Shown: one piece after another, positions 21,064 through 30,050 of the stretch | How positions within the stretch are numbered: position 1 is the first letter of the stretch | Layout of the letters: each line of letters opens with the position of its first letter | NCBI RefSeq assembly: GCF_018417635.1 | Contig: NZ_CP071007.1 | Coordinates: 854,001 to 918,000 of the forward strand | Reading direction: 5' to 3' | From: Pseudomonas sp. SORT22 | GTDB lineage: Bacteria > Pseudomonadota > Gammaproteobacteria > Pseudomonadales > Pseudomonadaceae | DNA: 64,000 nt | Notes under the pieces: generated by a model | Database searches by the model: none | Told to the model about the DNA's origin: nothing | What the model saw: the letters and a program-made list of their open reading frames with translations, nothing else | Translations under genes and position numbers: made by a program

Positions 21064-21326
21064 GGTGCGCGAGCTTATCACCAAACGCTTTTGCTGGGTC
21101 CGCCCCGGCGCCGGGGATTTTTCAACGGGCGTTTGAACTGTACTTGTGAAATCGCTGAAAGTGGCGTTCTAGAGCCTTCGGCGTAAAGTTTTCAGTGGCA
21201 TCTGGCAGGCTCGGAAAGCTATGCTAGAGTGCTCGAATAAACCGATAACGGTTACTGCCGGATTGCATCGCCTCAAACGGACAGGAGGCTACGCGACGCG
21301 ACCGGGACAGGCCATGCTGGGGCTGT

Positions 21327-23318
21327 ATGCGCTATTTGCTGATTGTTGTGCTGGGCTGGTTGCCGTTACTGGCCCCGGCGGTCGATTTCGACGACTCCAC
21401 CCGCAGCTTGCCGCTGGGGCAAGTGATGCAAGTGTTCGAAGACCGCGATGGCAATGCCAGCATTGCGCAGGTCAGTGCGCCCTCGTTCGCCGAGCATTTT
21501 CGCCCGCACCGGGCCGAGGTCCTCAACGCCGGTTACTCCACCTCGGTGTTCTGGCTGAAAGTCCAGCTGCGCTACACCGCCTTGCCCTCGGCTGCGCCCC
21601 GCGCCTGGTTGCTGGAACTGGCCTACCCGCCGCTCGATCACCTGGAACTCTACCTGGCCGACGCCAGCGGCACCTTCCACCTGGCCCAGCGCACCGGCGA
21701 CGCCTTGCCCTATGCCAGCCGGCAGATCAAACAGAACAACTACCTGTTCGAATTACCGTTCACCCCCGGCCAGACCACCACCGCTTATTTGCGCCTGCAC
21801 AGCGAAGGTTCGGTGCAAGCGCCGCTGACCCTGTGGTCGGCCCAGGCTTACCTCGAAGCACAGCCCACCCGCTTGTACGTGTTGGGCCTGATCTACGGCG
21901 TATTGCTGGGGATGCTGGTGTACAACCTGTTCATCTACCTGAGCGTACGCGACACCAGTTACCTGTATTACATCCTCTACATCGCCTCGTTCGGCCTGTA
22001 CCAGGTGTCGGTCAACGGCGCTGGCGTGGCGTATTTCTGGCCGGACAGTCCCTGGTGGGCGAACGCCGCCACGCCGATGTTCATCGGCGCGGCAGGTTTG
22101 TTCGGTTGCCAGTTTGCCCGCAGTTTCCTGCAATTGAGCAATCACAGCCGTGTCTTCGATGCAGTGCTCAAGGTGCTGATGGGCTGCGGCGCGCTGGTCA
22201 TGCTGTTGTCGCTGACCAGCAGCTACGGTGTTGCCCTGCGCCTGGCCACCGCCTTGGCCCTGCTGTTTACCGTGTGCATTTTCGCCGCCGGGATTTTCGC
22301 CTGGCGCCGTGGTTTGCGCGTGGCCCGCTACTTCATCATCGCCTGGTCGGCATTCTTGCTCGGCGGCCTGGTCAACACCCTGATGGTGCTGGGTTACCTG
22401 CCGAACGTGTTCCTGACCATGTATGCCAGCCAGATCGGTTCGGCGCTGGAGGTCGGCCTGTTGTCCCTGGCCCTGGCCGACCGCATCAACAGCATGCGCG
22501 ACGAGCAGGCCCGGACCCTGCGCGAAACCGGCCGTACCCTGGAACAGCTGAACATCGAGCTGGCCAACAGCAACCGTCTCAAGGACCAGTTCCTGGCTAC
22601 CGTCACCCACGAACTGCGCACGCCGATGAACGGTGTGATCGGTTCGCTGGAACTGATGCAGACCATGTCGCTGGACGGCGAGCTGGCCCAGTACCAGCAC
22701 ACCGCAAGCTCCGCGGCCCAGGACATGATGGGCATGGTCGATGACATCCTCATCCTCACCGAACTGCAGGCCGGCCGCCTCAGCGCGCAAAATGCACCGT
22801 TCAGCCTGCGCTCGCTGCTGCAGGAAGTGCGTGCCGAATACGCCGCGCCGGCCATGGCCAAGGGCTTGTACCTGAGCCTGGATATCCCGGCGGAGCTGCC
22901 TGACGTACTGATCGGCGATCGACACAAGCTGGCCATGTGCCTGGGTTACCTGATGGACAACGGCATCAAATTCACCCACCAGGGTGGAGTCATGTTGCAG
23001 GCCCGCGGCACACGGCTGGGGCCGGACCTGTTGGGCCTGAGCATCAGTGTCAGCGACAGCGGCATCGGTTTTGACTGCCTGGACGAAGCCACGCTGTACC
23101 AGCGCTTCTTCCAGGTCGACGGTTCGATGACCCGTGAATACGGCGGCTTGGGCATTGGCCTGGCGATTTGCCGGCAGCTGGTCGAGTTGATCGGTGCACG
23201 CCTGCAGCACGAATCCAACCCGGGCCTGGGCAGCCGTTTCGAGCTGAACCTGAGCGTGCCCTTGAGCCCGCCCCAGGCGCAGTTGGGCATGCCTCGGCCA
23301 GGGTTAAACCACGGCTAG
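21327..23318 (+). CDS. ladS: LadS-type 7TMR-DISM sensor histidine kinase lacking a receiver domain
   Basis: Inner-membrane sensor kinase of 663 residues. Order: signal peptide (1-19), periplasmic 7TMR-DISMED2 domain (about 25-160), seven membrane helices (about 185-385), a short coiled linker (NSMRDEQARTLRETGRTLEQ region), HisKA with H428 in VTHELRTPMNG, and HATPase_c with an N-box (asparagine near 545), SDSGIGFD and GGLGIGLAI. P. aeruginosa LadS, which also lies next to thiD, carries an additional receiver domain and feeds the Gac/Rsm pathway through GacS. Here the protein stops directly after the ATPase domain. Orthology rests on position and architecture; the ligand is unknown. Confidence 0.82.
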   Translation: MRYLLIVVLGWLPLLAPAVDFDDSTRSLPLGQVMQVFEDRDGNASIAQVSAPSFAEHFRPHRAEVLNAGYSTSVFWLKVQLRYTALPSAAPRAWLLELAYPPLDHLELYLADASGTFHLAQRTGDALPYASRQIKQNNYLFELPFTPGQTTTAYLRLHSEGSVQAPLTLWSAQAYLEAQPTRLYVLGLIYGVLLGMLVYNLFIYLSVRDTSYLYYILYIASFGLYQVSVNGAGVAYFWPDSPWWANAATPMFIGAAGLFGCQFARSFLQLSNHSRVFDAVLKVLMGCGALVMLLSLTSSYGVALRLATALALLFTVCIFAAGIFAWRRGLRVARYFIIAWSAFLLGGLVNTLMVLGYLPNVFLTMYASQIGSALEVGLLSLALADRINSMRDEQARTLRETGRTLEQLNIELANSNRLKDQFLATVTHELRTPMNGVIGSLELMQTMSLDGELAQYQHTASSAAQDMMGMVDDILILTELQAGRLSAQNAPFSLRSLLQEVRAEYAAPAMAKGLYLSLDIPAELPDVLIGDRHKLAMCLGYLMDNGIKFTHQGGVMLQARGTRLGPDLLGLSISVSDSGIGFDCLDEATLYQRFFQVDGSMTREYGGLGIGLAICRQLVELIGARLQHESNPGLGSRFELNLSVPLSPPQAQLGMPRPGLNHG

Positions 23319-23401
23319 TTAGGCGTTTTTGTCACTTTGACAGGGGGGCAGGGCGTGATTCACTGAAAATTCAGTCACGCCAGGATCCAGGAGGCCCCTC
23401 G

Positions 23402-25054
23402 ATGAACCTGCACCAGTACGCTGAAACCCATGAGGTCACCAACCAGCCACCGTCCCTGGACGGGGCCAACCTGTACCGCATCGACCTGCCACTGCAGGAA
23501 TGGTCGCGGCGCTACGGGGCGGGTTGGGCGCAGGAGCGCATCGACGCGTACGGTGCCCTGGCCGGCGGGCCGCTGATGGCCGCAGGCTTTCTGGCCAACC
23601 AGAACAAGCCGCAGTTCAGCAGCCATGACCGTTATGGCCATCGCATCGACCTGGTGGAGTTCCATCCGGCCTATCATGAACTGATGCGCACGGCCATCGA
23701 GCATGGCCTGCCGTCCTTGCCGTGGACCGACCCGCGTGAAGGCGCGCATGTCGCCCGCGCCTCGATGACCTACCTGCACAGCCAGGCCGAAGCCGGTAGT
23801 GGTTGCCCGCTGACCATGACCTTTGCCGCGGTGCCGGCGCTCAAGCTGCAACCTGAGCTGGCCGAGTACTGGCTGCCGAAAGTGCTGGCCACCGAATACG
23901 ACCCGCGCAACCTCGGCGATCGCCACAAGGCCGGCGTGACCCTGGGCATGGCCATGACCGAGAAGCAGGGCGGCACCGATGTGCGTGCCAACACCACCCG
24001 CGCCTATCCGGTGGGAGCACCCGGCCCGGGACAGGCCTATGAGCTGGTCGGGCATAAATGGTTCTGTTCGGCGCCGATGTGTGATGCCTTCCTGACCCTG
24101 GCGCAGACTGACAAGGGCTTGAGCTGCTTCCTGCTGCCGCGCCACCGCCCGGATGACAGCCGCAACCAGTTCTATATCCAGCGCCTGAAGAACAAGCTCG
24201 GCAACTGCTCCAACGCCTCCAGCGAGGTCGAGTTCCGTGGCGCCCTGGCCTGGATGATCGGCGAAGAAGGCCGCGGCGTGCCGACCATCATCGAGATGGT
24301 GGCCATGACCCGCTTCGACTGCATGGTCGGCTCCAGCGCCCTGATGCGTCAGGCCCTGACCCAGGCTGCCCATCATTGTGCCCATCGCCAGGTCGGCGGG
24401 CGCTTGCTGGCCGAGCAGCCATTGATGCAGAACGTGTTGGCCGATCTGGCCCTGGAAAGCGAAGCGGCGCTGGCCCTGAGCCTGCGCATGGGCCGCGCCC
24501 TCGACCAGCCGGATGATCCGCACCAGACGCGTTTTGCCCGCTTGATTACCGCCGTGGGCAAGTACTGGATCTGCAAGCGTGCGCCGGCAATGATCAACGA
24601 AGCGGCCGAATGCATGGGCGGCGCCGGTTATGTCGAAGATAGCATCCTGCCGCGGCTGTACCGCGAAGCGCCGGTCAACTCGACCTGGGAAGGTTCGGGC
24701 AATGTCCAGTGTCTGGACGTGTTGCGGGCACTGTCCAAGGAGCCAGGTGTGCTCGACACGTTGTTCGCCGAGCTCGGTGATGGCCACGGCGACCCGCGCC
24801 TGGCCGCACATATCGGTAACCTCAAGGCGGCCTTTGCCGACACCGCGGACATCCAGTACCGCGCCCGCCAGCTCACCGAAGACATCGCCGTCGGCCTGCA
24901 GGCCAAGCTGCTGCTCGAAGCCGGTAACGCCGCGGTCAGCGATGCCTTTATTGCCAGCCGCCTGGGCGGCAATGGCCGGGTGTATGGCGTACTGCCCCGT
25001 GGCGTCGACGTCGCCGCGCTGGTGCAACGCTCGACCCCGAACTGGCCGCTCTAA
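23402..25054 (+). CDS. aidB: AidB-like acyl-CoA dehydrogenase
   Basis: FAD flavoprotein of 550 residues, close in length and motif order to E. coli AidB (541). Shared segments include the N-terminal NQPPSLDGANLYRIDLPL, MTEKQGGTDVRANTTRA near 183, GHKWFCSAPMCDAFLTLAQ near 215, KLGNCSNASSEVEF near 264, and YREAPVNSTWEGSGNVQCLD near 420. AidB is an acyl-CoA dehydrogenase homologue with DNA-binding ability and a proposed protective role in alkylation stress; its true substrate is unknown. ATG 23402 with AGGAGG upstream is chosen; the longer open frame reads back into ladS. No ada or alkB neighbours are present. Confidence 0.87.
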   Translation: MNLHQYAETHEVTNQPPSLDGANLYRIDLPLQEWSRRYGAGWAQERIDAYGALAGGPLMAAGFLANQNKPQFSSHDRYGHRIDLVEFHPAYHELMRTAIEHGLPSLPWTDPREGAHVARASMTYLHSQAEAGSGCPLTMTFAAVPALKLQPELAEYWLPKVLATEYDPRNLGDRHKAGVTLGMAMTEKQGGTDVRANTTRAYPVGAPGPGQAYELVGHKWFCSAPMCDAFLTLAQTDKGLSCFLLPRHRPDDSRNQFYIQRLKNKLGNCSNASSEVEFRGALAWMIGEEGRGVPTIIEMVAMTRFDCMVGSSALMRQALTQAAHHCAHRQVGGRLLAEQPLMQNVLADLALESEAALALSLRMGRALDQPDDPHQTRFARLITAVGKYWICKRAPAMINEAAECMGGAGYVEDSILPRLYREAPVNSTWEGSGNVQCLDVLRALSKEPGVLDTLFAELGDGHGDPRLAAHIGNLKAAFADTADIQYRARQLTEDIAVGLQAKLLLEAGNAAVSDAFIASRLGGNGRVYGVLPRGVDVAALVQRSTPNWPL

Positions 25055-25119
25055 CGTGCGTGCCTTTGCCGCCGGATATAGGCAAGATGGGCGTATGCAT
25101 GTCAGACAGGAAGTACATT

Positions 25120-26592
25120 GTGAGCCGTACTGATGAAGCCTTCGTTGTCGTAGCAACCGCCGAGCAGGCCGTCGATCGCCTCGCCGCCCTGCACGAACAA
25201 GCCACCGCGGCCCTGAGCCAGGCGCTCAAGCGCTACCTCAAGGACCGTACCGAGCCGGATGCCGAGGAGCGCGCACTGTTCCGCTACCCCGAGCTGCGCC
25301 TGACCTACCAGTACCATGGCGAAGTGCCGGCGATCACCCGCGCCTATGCCAAGGTCCAGTTGCCGGGCACCTACAGCGTGACCGTGACCCAGCCGGCGGC
25401 GTTCCGGGCTTACCTGCTGGAGCAATTGAAGCCGCTGATGCGCGACTTCACCGTCACGGTTGAAGTGGGCGTCAGTCAGCAGAACATTCCGTACCCCTAT
25501 GTGGTCGAGCAGGGCGATGAGCTGGCCGGTACGGGCATTACGGCTGCGGCGCTGGCGCGGGTGTTCCCCAGCACCGATCTTTCTGCCGCCACCGATGGCA
25601 TCGCTGACGGCCTGTACGACTGGGCCAACGTCGACCCGCTGCCGCTGGCGCTGTTCGACGCCGCGCGGGTGGATTTTTCCCTGCGCCGCCTGGTGCATTA
25701 CACCGGCAGCGACTGGCGCCATGTGCAGCCGTGGATCCTGCTGACCAACTACCACCGCTATGTCGACCAGTTCATCAGCCACGGCCTCGAGCGGTTGCGT
25801 GACGACCCGCGCTTCGTGCGCATGGTCCTGCCCGGCAACGTAATCATCGAAAAGGCCATGGACAACGGCGAAGCGCAGGCCCTGGTTGCCGGAGTGGTGT
25901 GGCACCGCTACCAGATGCCGGCCTACCACCTGATCGCCGCCGATGGCGACGGCATCACCCTGGTCAACATCGGCGTCGGCCCGTCCAACGCCAAGAACAT
26001 CACCGACCACCTGGCGGTACTGCGCCCGCATTGCTGGCTGATGATCGGCCACTGTGGCGGCCTGCGCCAATCGCAGACCATCGGCGACTACGTGCTGGCC
26101 CACGCCTACATGCGCCGCGACGGGATTCTCGACCGGGTAGTGCCGCCGAACATTCCGATTCCGGCCCTGGCCGAAGTGCAACTGGCCTTGCAGGAAGCGG
26201 CGGCGCAAGTGACCGGCGAGCGTGGCGACGAGCTGAAAAAGCGCCTGCGCACCGGCACCGTGCTGACCTACGACGACCGTAACTGGGAGTTGCGCTGGGC
26301 GCAGGAGCGGCCGTTGATCAACCTGTCGCGGGCGGTGGCGGTAGACATGGAGAGCGGCACCATCGCCGCCCAGGGCTATCGTCTGCGGGTACCCTACGGC
26401 ACTTTGCTGTGCGTTTCCGACAAGCCGCTGCACAGCGAGATCAAACTGCCGGGGGCTGCCAACGCCTTCTACAACCGGGCGGTCAGCCAGCACTTGAAGA
26501 TCGGCATCGCTGCCCTCGACCTGCTGCGTACCGAGCTCAACTCACTGCACTCGCGTAAACTGCGCAGTTTTGACGAGCCGCCGTTCCGCTGA
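25120..26592 (+). CDS. amn: AMP nucleosidase
   Basis: Hydrolyses AMP to adenine and ribose 5-phosphate, adjusting the adenylate pool. I choose GTG 25120 because AGGAAG stands 6 bases before it and the resulting 490 residues match the family; in-frame ATGs at 25087 and 25099 lack good ribosome-binding sites but cannot be excluded. The N-terminal AMP-nucleosidase domain (about 15-170) contains IPYPYV, and the catalytic PNP/UDP phosphorylase-like domain (about 265-480) contains NIGVGPSNAKN, MIGHCGGLR and AVDMESGTIAAQGYRLRVP. It is followed by rluE 6 bases on. Confidence 0.93.
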   Translation: MSRTDEAFVVVATAEQAVDRLAALHEQATAALSQALKRYLKDRTEPDAEERALFRYPELRLTYQYHGEVPAITRAYAKVQLPGTYSVTVTQPAAFRAYLLEQLKPLMRDFTVTVEVGVSQQNIPYPYVVEQGDELAGTGITAAALARVFPSTDLSAATDGIADGLYDWANVDPLPLALFDAARVDFSLRRLVHYTGSDWRHVQPWILLTNYHRYVDQFISHGLERLRDDPRFVRMVLPGNVIIEKAMDNGEAQALVAGVVWHRYQMPAYHLIAADGDGITLVNIGVGPSNAKNITDHLAVLRPHCWLMIGHCGGLRQSQTIGDYVLAHAYMRRDGILDRVVPPNIPIPALAEVQLALQEAAAQVTGERGDELKKRLRTGTVLTYDDRNWELRWAQERPLINLSRAVAVDMESGTIAAQGYRLRVPYGTLLCVSDKPLHSEIKLPGAANAFYNRAVSQHLKIGIAALDLLRTELNSLHSRKLRSFDEPPFR

Positions 26593-26598
26593 GGCCCC

Positions 26599-27228
26599 AT
26601 GTCGTTACCCCCACGCTCCAAGCCGCGGCGCCCCGCGGCCAAACCCGCCGGCCCGCGTCGCCACGCCAAGGCGCCGCCGGCCGAGCCGCGGTTGATCCTG
26701 TTCAACAAGCCCTTTGACGTGCTGACCCAGTTCAGCGACGGCGAAGGGCGCGCGACCCTCAAGGACTTCATCGCCATCCCCGGCATCTACCCGGCTGGGC
26801 GGCTGGACCGTGACAGCGAGGGCCTGCTGCTGTTGACCAACGACGGCCAGTTGCAGGCGCGGATCGCCGACCCCAGGCACAAGCTGGCGAAAACCTATTG
26901 GGTACAGGTAGAAGGGGAGCCGAGCGAGGAGCAACTGCAGCGTTTGCGCGATGGCGTCGAGCTCAACGACGGCCCGACTTTGCCGGCCCAGGCCCGTCAG
27001 CTCGACGAGCCCGAACTGTGGCCACGCAACCCGCCGGTACGCTTTCGCAAAAGCGTACCGACAAGCTGGCTGGAGCTGGTCATCAAGGAAGGGCGCAACC
27101 GTCAGGTGCGGCGCATGACCGCTGCCGTCGGCTTGCCGACCCTGCGCCTGGTGCGCGTGCGGATCGGCGACTGGAGCCTGGATGGCCTCGATCAGGGCCA
27201 GTGGCGGGAAGTACCGGCCAGGCTTTAG
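26599..27228 (+). CDS. rluE: 23S rRNA pseudouridine synthase, RluE-like
   Basis: RsuA/RluE family pseudouridine synthase; E. coli RluE modifies U2457 of 23S rRNA. The 209-residue protein has a basic, Pro/Arg-rich leader (1-30), [14 protein letters not shown] near 34, the catalytic aspartate in [19 protein letters not shown] near 60-78, and the C-terminal [20 protein letters not shown]. There is no S4 domain, as in RluE and unlike RsuA or RluB. It converges with the DUF2788 gene, overlapping by 4 bp. Confidence 0.92.
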   Translation: MSLPPRSKPRRPAAKPAGPRRHAKAPPAEPRLILFNKPFDVLTQFSDGEGRATLKDFIAIPGIYPAGRLDRDSEGLLLLTNDGQLQARIADPRHKLAKTYWVQVEGEPSEEQLQRLRDGVELNDGPTLPAQARQLDEPELWPRNPPVRFRKSVPTSWLELVIKEGRNRQVRRMTAAVGLPTLRLVRVRIGDWSLDGLDQGQWREVPARL

Positions 27229-27428
27229 ACGCCTTCGATAAAGCCGATCACCACGCTTTTGATGATGAAGGCGAGGATGCCCAGGCCCAGCACGAAAAAC
27301 AGGATGAAGGTGCCGAACTTGCCGGCCTTGGATTTTTTCGCCAGGTCCCAGACGATAAAACCCATGAAACCAATCAGGATGGTGACCAGGATGGTCATCA
27401 TCCATTCTTCGAACAACGCAGGATCCAT
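27225..27428 (-). CDS. DUF2788 small membrane protein
   Basis: A 67-residue protein with two predicted membrane helices (about 10-28 and 40-63) joined by a basic loop [12 protein letters not shown]. This matches the DUF2788 family of small gammaproteobacterial inner-membrane proteins, whose function is unknown. The start is well placed, with CGGAGAG upstream on the minus strand. It sits downstream of an Lrp-type regulator gene on the same strand (55-base gap) and converges on rluE. Confidence 0.85.
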   Translation of the reverse strand: MDPALFEEWMMTILVTILIGFMGFIVWDLAKKSKAGKFGTFILFFVLGLGILAFIIKSVVIGFIEGV

Positions 27429-27483
27429 CGATACTCTCCGGCAGGTTGAGGCGCGCGATTATACGCCGCCGTTGCCAGCCTGA

Positions 27484-27960
27484 CTAACGCAGGTGCGTGA
27501 GCGGCAGTTCGGTGCTGGCCAGTACCTGGTTGAGAACAAAGCTGGAGCGCACGCTGGTCACGCCTTCGATACGGGTCAGGTGGCCGAGCAGCAACTGCTG
27601 GTAATGGTCCATGTCGGGCACCACGACTTTCAGTTGGTAGTCGGCATCCATCCCGGTCACCAGGCTGCATTCGAGCACCTGCGGCAGGCTGCGGATCGCC
27701 GCCTCGAAGGTCTCGAAACGCTCGGGAGTGTGCCGGTCCATGCCGATCAGCACATAGGCGGTCAGGCTCAGGCCGAGCTTCTTGCGGTCGAGCAGGGCGA
27801 CCTGGCGGGCAATATAACCGTCGTCTTCCAGTTGCTTGACCCGACGCGAGCAGGGCGAAGGTGACAGGCCGATGCGTTCGGCCAGTTCCTGGTTGGAGAT
27901 ACGCGCGTCGCGCTGCAATTCGGCAAGAATGCTCAGGTCATAACGGTCGAGCTTGCTCAT
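27484..27960 (-). CDS. Lrp/AsnC family transcriptional regulator
   Basis: A 158-residue feast/famine regulator: N-terminal AsnC-type helix-turn-helix (ISNQELAERIGLSPSPCSRR, residues 21-40) and a C-terminal RAM/ACT-like ligand-binding domain (about 68-145). LDRYDLSILAELQRDARISN at the N-terminus is typical. Effectors are usually amino acids, but none can be named. It is divergent from the candidate small RNA at 28060-28275 and may bind the AT-rich stretch at 27990-28035. Confidence 0.9.
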   Translation of the reverse strand: MSKLDRYDLSILAELQRDARISNQELAERIGLSPSPCSRRVKQLEDDGYIARQVALLDRKKLGLSLTAYVLIGMDRHTPERFETFEAAIRSLPQVLECSLVTGMDADYQLKVVVPDMDHYQQLLLGHLTRIEGVTSVRSSFVLNQVLASTELPLTHLR

Positions 27961-28059
27961 GGGATTGGCCTTTTCTGTTTCGATTGCGTCGAATTATCAA
28001 TCTGTAGGCAAAAATTGCGCAAGTGATATTTAAATGAGCAATCTTCGCAATCCTCTGCC

Positions 28060-28275
28060 GCTGCCATCGCCGTATTCTTATCACCAGAATCACTGCCCGG
28101 ACATCAGTCCAGTGCGGCGGGCCGAATCAGGCCAGCTGCGGCCAGCAACCCCACCAGGTTGTGCTCGGCCCCCGGGCTACACACTGTCCACAAGACGGCG
28201 TGAGGTGAGCCGGTGTCACAAGCGCCGAGCACGGACAAAATTCTCAAAGGGAGACCCCAGGGTCTCCCTTTTTTA
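28060..28275 (+). ncRNA. Candidate structured small RNA (or terminated leader)
   Basis: The 406 bases between the Lrp-type gene (27960) and the ATG at 28367 hold no convincing gene but are rich in complementary segments ending in a strong intrinsic terminator. A perfect 9-bp stem joins 28161-28169 with 28224-28232. Inside it, 28180-28188 pairs with 28194-28202 (one mismatch, one G-U). Short hairpins occur before these (ggac-atca-gtcc near 28098). The terminator stem 28246-28256 with 28261-28271 carries seven T. I see no match to tmRNA, 6S, SRP, RNase P or a riboswitch I know. The 5' end is a guess, and strand follows the terminator. Confidence 0.5.
28246..28275 (+). terminator. Strong intrinsic terminator upstream of the DUF6515 gene
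   Basis: Perfect 11-bp stem AAAGGGAGACC (28246-28256) with GGTCTCCCTTT (28261-28271), 4-base loop, and TTTTTTT across the end of the stem. It lies 92 bases before the next ATG and needs a transcript starting within the preceding intergenic region. Confidence 0.9.
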
Positions 28276-28366
28276 TTACTCAAATTTCATCTGGCGGCCG
28301 ATAACCCCTGGCAGACGGCCTGATAGAGTAATCACAGGCCCCTTGTTATCGGTCCGAGAGGAAAGT

Positions 28367-29116
28367 ATGAAGTCGCGTGTCTGGCGTATGGCGGGTGTGG
28401 GTGTGCTGTGCATGAGTGTCAATCTGCCGCTGCTGGCTGAGGGGCAGGGAGCTTCACCCCTGCAGTCGCGGCCCGATGAAGTGCGCCAGACCCAGGAGCC
28501 ACGCACCGGCTATTACCAGGATATCCCGCGGCGCAACGACAACCGCTATTACCACGCCGGTGGCGGCGGGCATGGGAATGGCCACGGCAATGGCTGGGGG
28601 CCGGGGCCGCAATACCGCCCGGGGCAAACCATCGAACACTTCCCCGAGCAGTACTGGAAAGTACCCTATCGCGGGCATGACTACTTCTATTCCGGCGGTT
28701 ACTGGTATCGCCCGCAAGGCCCGCGCTATGTAGTGGTGACTCCGCCCTATGGCGTGCGGGTCAACTACCTGCCCGACTATGCCCAGCAAGTGTGGATAGG
28801 CAGTGCGCTGTTCTTTCTGGCGGCAGGGACGTATTACCAGTACCTGGAAGACAGCCGCGAGTATGTGGTGGTCAACCCGCCGGCGGCCAGTACGCCGGCC
28901 CGAAGCGGCCCAGGTTATGACGTGATTGCTTATCCCGCGCAGGGCCAGAGCCCGCAGCAGCTTGATCGCGACCGCTACGAATGCCATCGCTGGGCGGTGC
29001 AGCAGACCGGTTTTGACCCGGCTGCGGCCAGCTACGCGCCGTCGGCGCAGGTGGCCGATAACTATCGGCGGGCGCAGGGTGCTTGTTTGAGCGGGCGAGG
29101 TTATAGCGTCAATTGA
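28367..29116 (+). CDS. DUF6515 family exported protein
   Basis: A 249-residue exported protein; I use ATG 28367 with GAGAGGAAAG before it. A longer frame from 28034 crosses an intrinsic terminator and is rejected. A signal peptide (about 1-25, VGVLCMSVNLPLLAEG) is followed by a Gly/His-rich, low-complexity segment (HAGGGGHGNGHGNGWGPG). Next come a Tyr/Pro-rich region with YYWKVPYRGHDYFY-like aromatic pattern, a hydrophobic stretch near 145 and a C-terminal motif DRYECHRWAVQQTGFDP. The family is found beside envelope genes in Pseudomonas; its role is not known. Confidence 0.82.
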   Translation: MKSRVWRMAGVGVLCMSVNLPLLAEGQGASPLQSRPDEVRQTQEPRTGYYQDIPRRNDNRYYHAGGGGHGNGHGNGWGPGPQYRPGQTIEHFPEQYWKVPYRGHDYFYSGGYWYRPQGPRYVVVTPPYGVRVNYLPDYAQQVWIGSALFFLAAGTYYQYLEDSREYVVVNPPAASTPARSGPGYDVIAYPAQGQSPQQLDRDRYECHRWAVQQTGFDPAAASYAPSAQVADNYRRAQGACLSGRGYSVN

Positions 29117-29120
29117 CCCA

Positions 29121-29137
29121 GGGCTGCTGCGCAGCCC
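29121..29137. repeat. Short palindrome, possible degenerate REP
   Basis: GGGCTGC-TGC-GCAGCCC lies 4 bases past the DUF6515 stop and is followed by CATCGCTGGCAAGGCC, a sequence resembling common Pseudomonas intergenic repeats. It may serve as the transcript-end hairpin for the convergent genes at 29116 and 29153. Confidence 0.5.
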
Positions 29138-29152
29138 ATCGCTGGCAAGGCC

Positions 29153-30025
29153 TCACAGCACCGGATCCGCATGCACCAGCACTTCAGCCTTGGGGTACTT
29201 GCTGTTGATCGCCGCCGCTGCCTGGTCACACAAGGCGTGGGCCTGGGTCAGCGGCAGGTCCCCGGGCAACTCCAGGTGCAGCTGCACGAACCAGTGGCTA
29301 CCCGACACCCGCGTACGCAAGTCGTGGGCGCCGCGCACCCCCGGCACACTGCAGGCCAGCGCCAGCATCTGATCGCTGATGTCGCCGGGCAGCTCCTGAT
29401 CCATCAGGATCGAGCTGCTCTCGCGGGCAATCTGCAGGGCGCTCCAGAGGATGTACAGGGCAATGCCCAGGCCGAAGATTGCATCCAGCTGTGGCCAGCC
29501 AAAGCGCGCCAGCACCAGGGCAACGAGGATGCTGCCGTTGAGCAGCAGGTCAGAGCGGTAATGCAGTGAGTCGGCGCGCACCGCGGTCGAGCCGGTGATG
29601 CGGATCACCTTGCCCTGCAGCATCAGCAAGGCAATGGTCAGCACCAGCGACAACAGCATCACCGCAATGCCGATGCCGGTGTCACCCAGAGGCTGCGGAT
29701 TCTGCAGCCGCTCAACCGCCTGCACGCCGATCAACACCGCGCTGACGCCGATGAACAGCGCCTGGGCCATGCCGGCCATGGCTTCGGCCTTGCCGTGGCC
29801 GTAACGGTGGTCGTCATCGGCCGGGCGCAGGGCGTAGTGCACCGCCAGCAGGTTGAGGAACGAGGCGACGCCATCGAGGGCCGAGTCGGTCAACCCGGCC
29901 AGCAGGCTGACCGAACCGCTGAGCCACCAGGCCAGCGCCTTGGTCAGGATCAGGATACTGGCCACCGCCAGCGATGCGCGGGTGGCCAGGCGCAGCAGGC
30001 GTTGGTGTTCAGCCGAGGGAGTCAT
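29153..30025 (-). CDS. Cation diffusion facilitator (FieF-like)
   Basis: CDF-family divalent metal/proton antiporter, 290 residues, exporting ions such as Zn or Fe from the cytosol. Six membrane helices occupy about 12-205. Metal-site residues occur as DSALDG in helix 2 (about 47-52) and HYRSDLLLNG in helix 5 (about 153-162), the D..D/H..D arrangement of the FieF group. RYGHGKAEAMAGMAQ after helix 2 is another family mark. The C-terminal cytoplasmic domain contains WFVQLHLELPG. Next to a small lipoprotein gene on the same strand; the exact metal cannot be told. Confidence 0.9.
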   Translation of the reverse strand: MTPSAEHQRLLRLATRASLAVASILILTKALAWWLSGSVSLLAGLTDSALDGVASFLNLLAVHYALRPADDDHRYGHGKAEAMAGMAQALFIGVSAVLIGVQAVERLQNPQPLGDTGIGIAVMLLSLVLTIALLMLQGKVIRITGSTAVRADSLHYRSDLLLNGSILVALVLARFGWPQLDAIFGLGIALYILWSALQIARESSSILMDQELPGDISDQMLALACSVPGVRGAHDLRTRVSGSHWFVQLHLELPGDLPLTQAHALCDQAAAAINSKYPKAEVLVHADPVL

Positions 30026-30050
30026 GCCTAAAGTGGCTTCCTGTCAGAGT

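Noticed and set aside
21064..21326. TPP riboswitch upstream of thiD
   Set aside because: No CUGAGA or other THI-box core in the minus-strand leader; a GC palindrome at 21103-21116 has no loop and no T-run in that direction.
28060..28275. Known RNA families for this gap (SRP RNA, RNase P RNA, 6S, cobalamin or other riboswitch, RsmY/Z)
   Set aside because: Diagnostic segments such as the SRP GGAAG loop, RNase P GAGGAAAGUCC or repeated GGA loops are absent.
28034..28366. N-terminal extension of the DUF6515 gene
   Set aside because: It reads through a strong intrinsic terminator and lacks a ribosome-binding site; the ATG at 28367 has one and gives a signal peptide.
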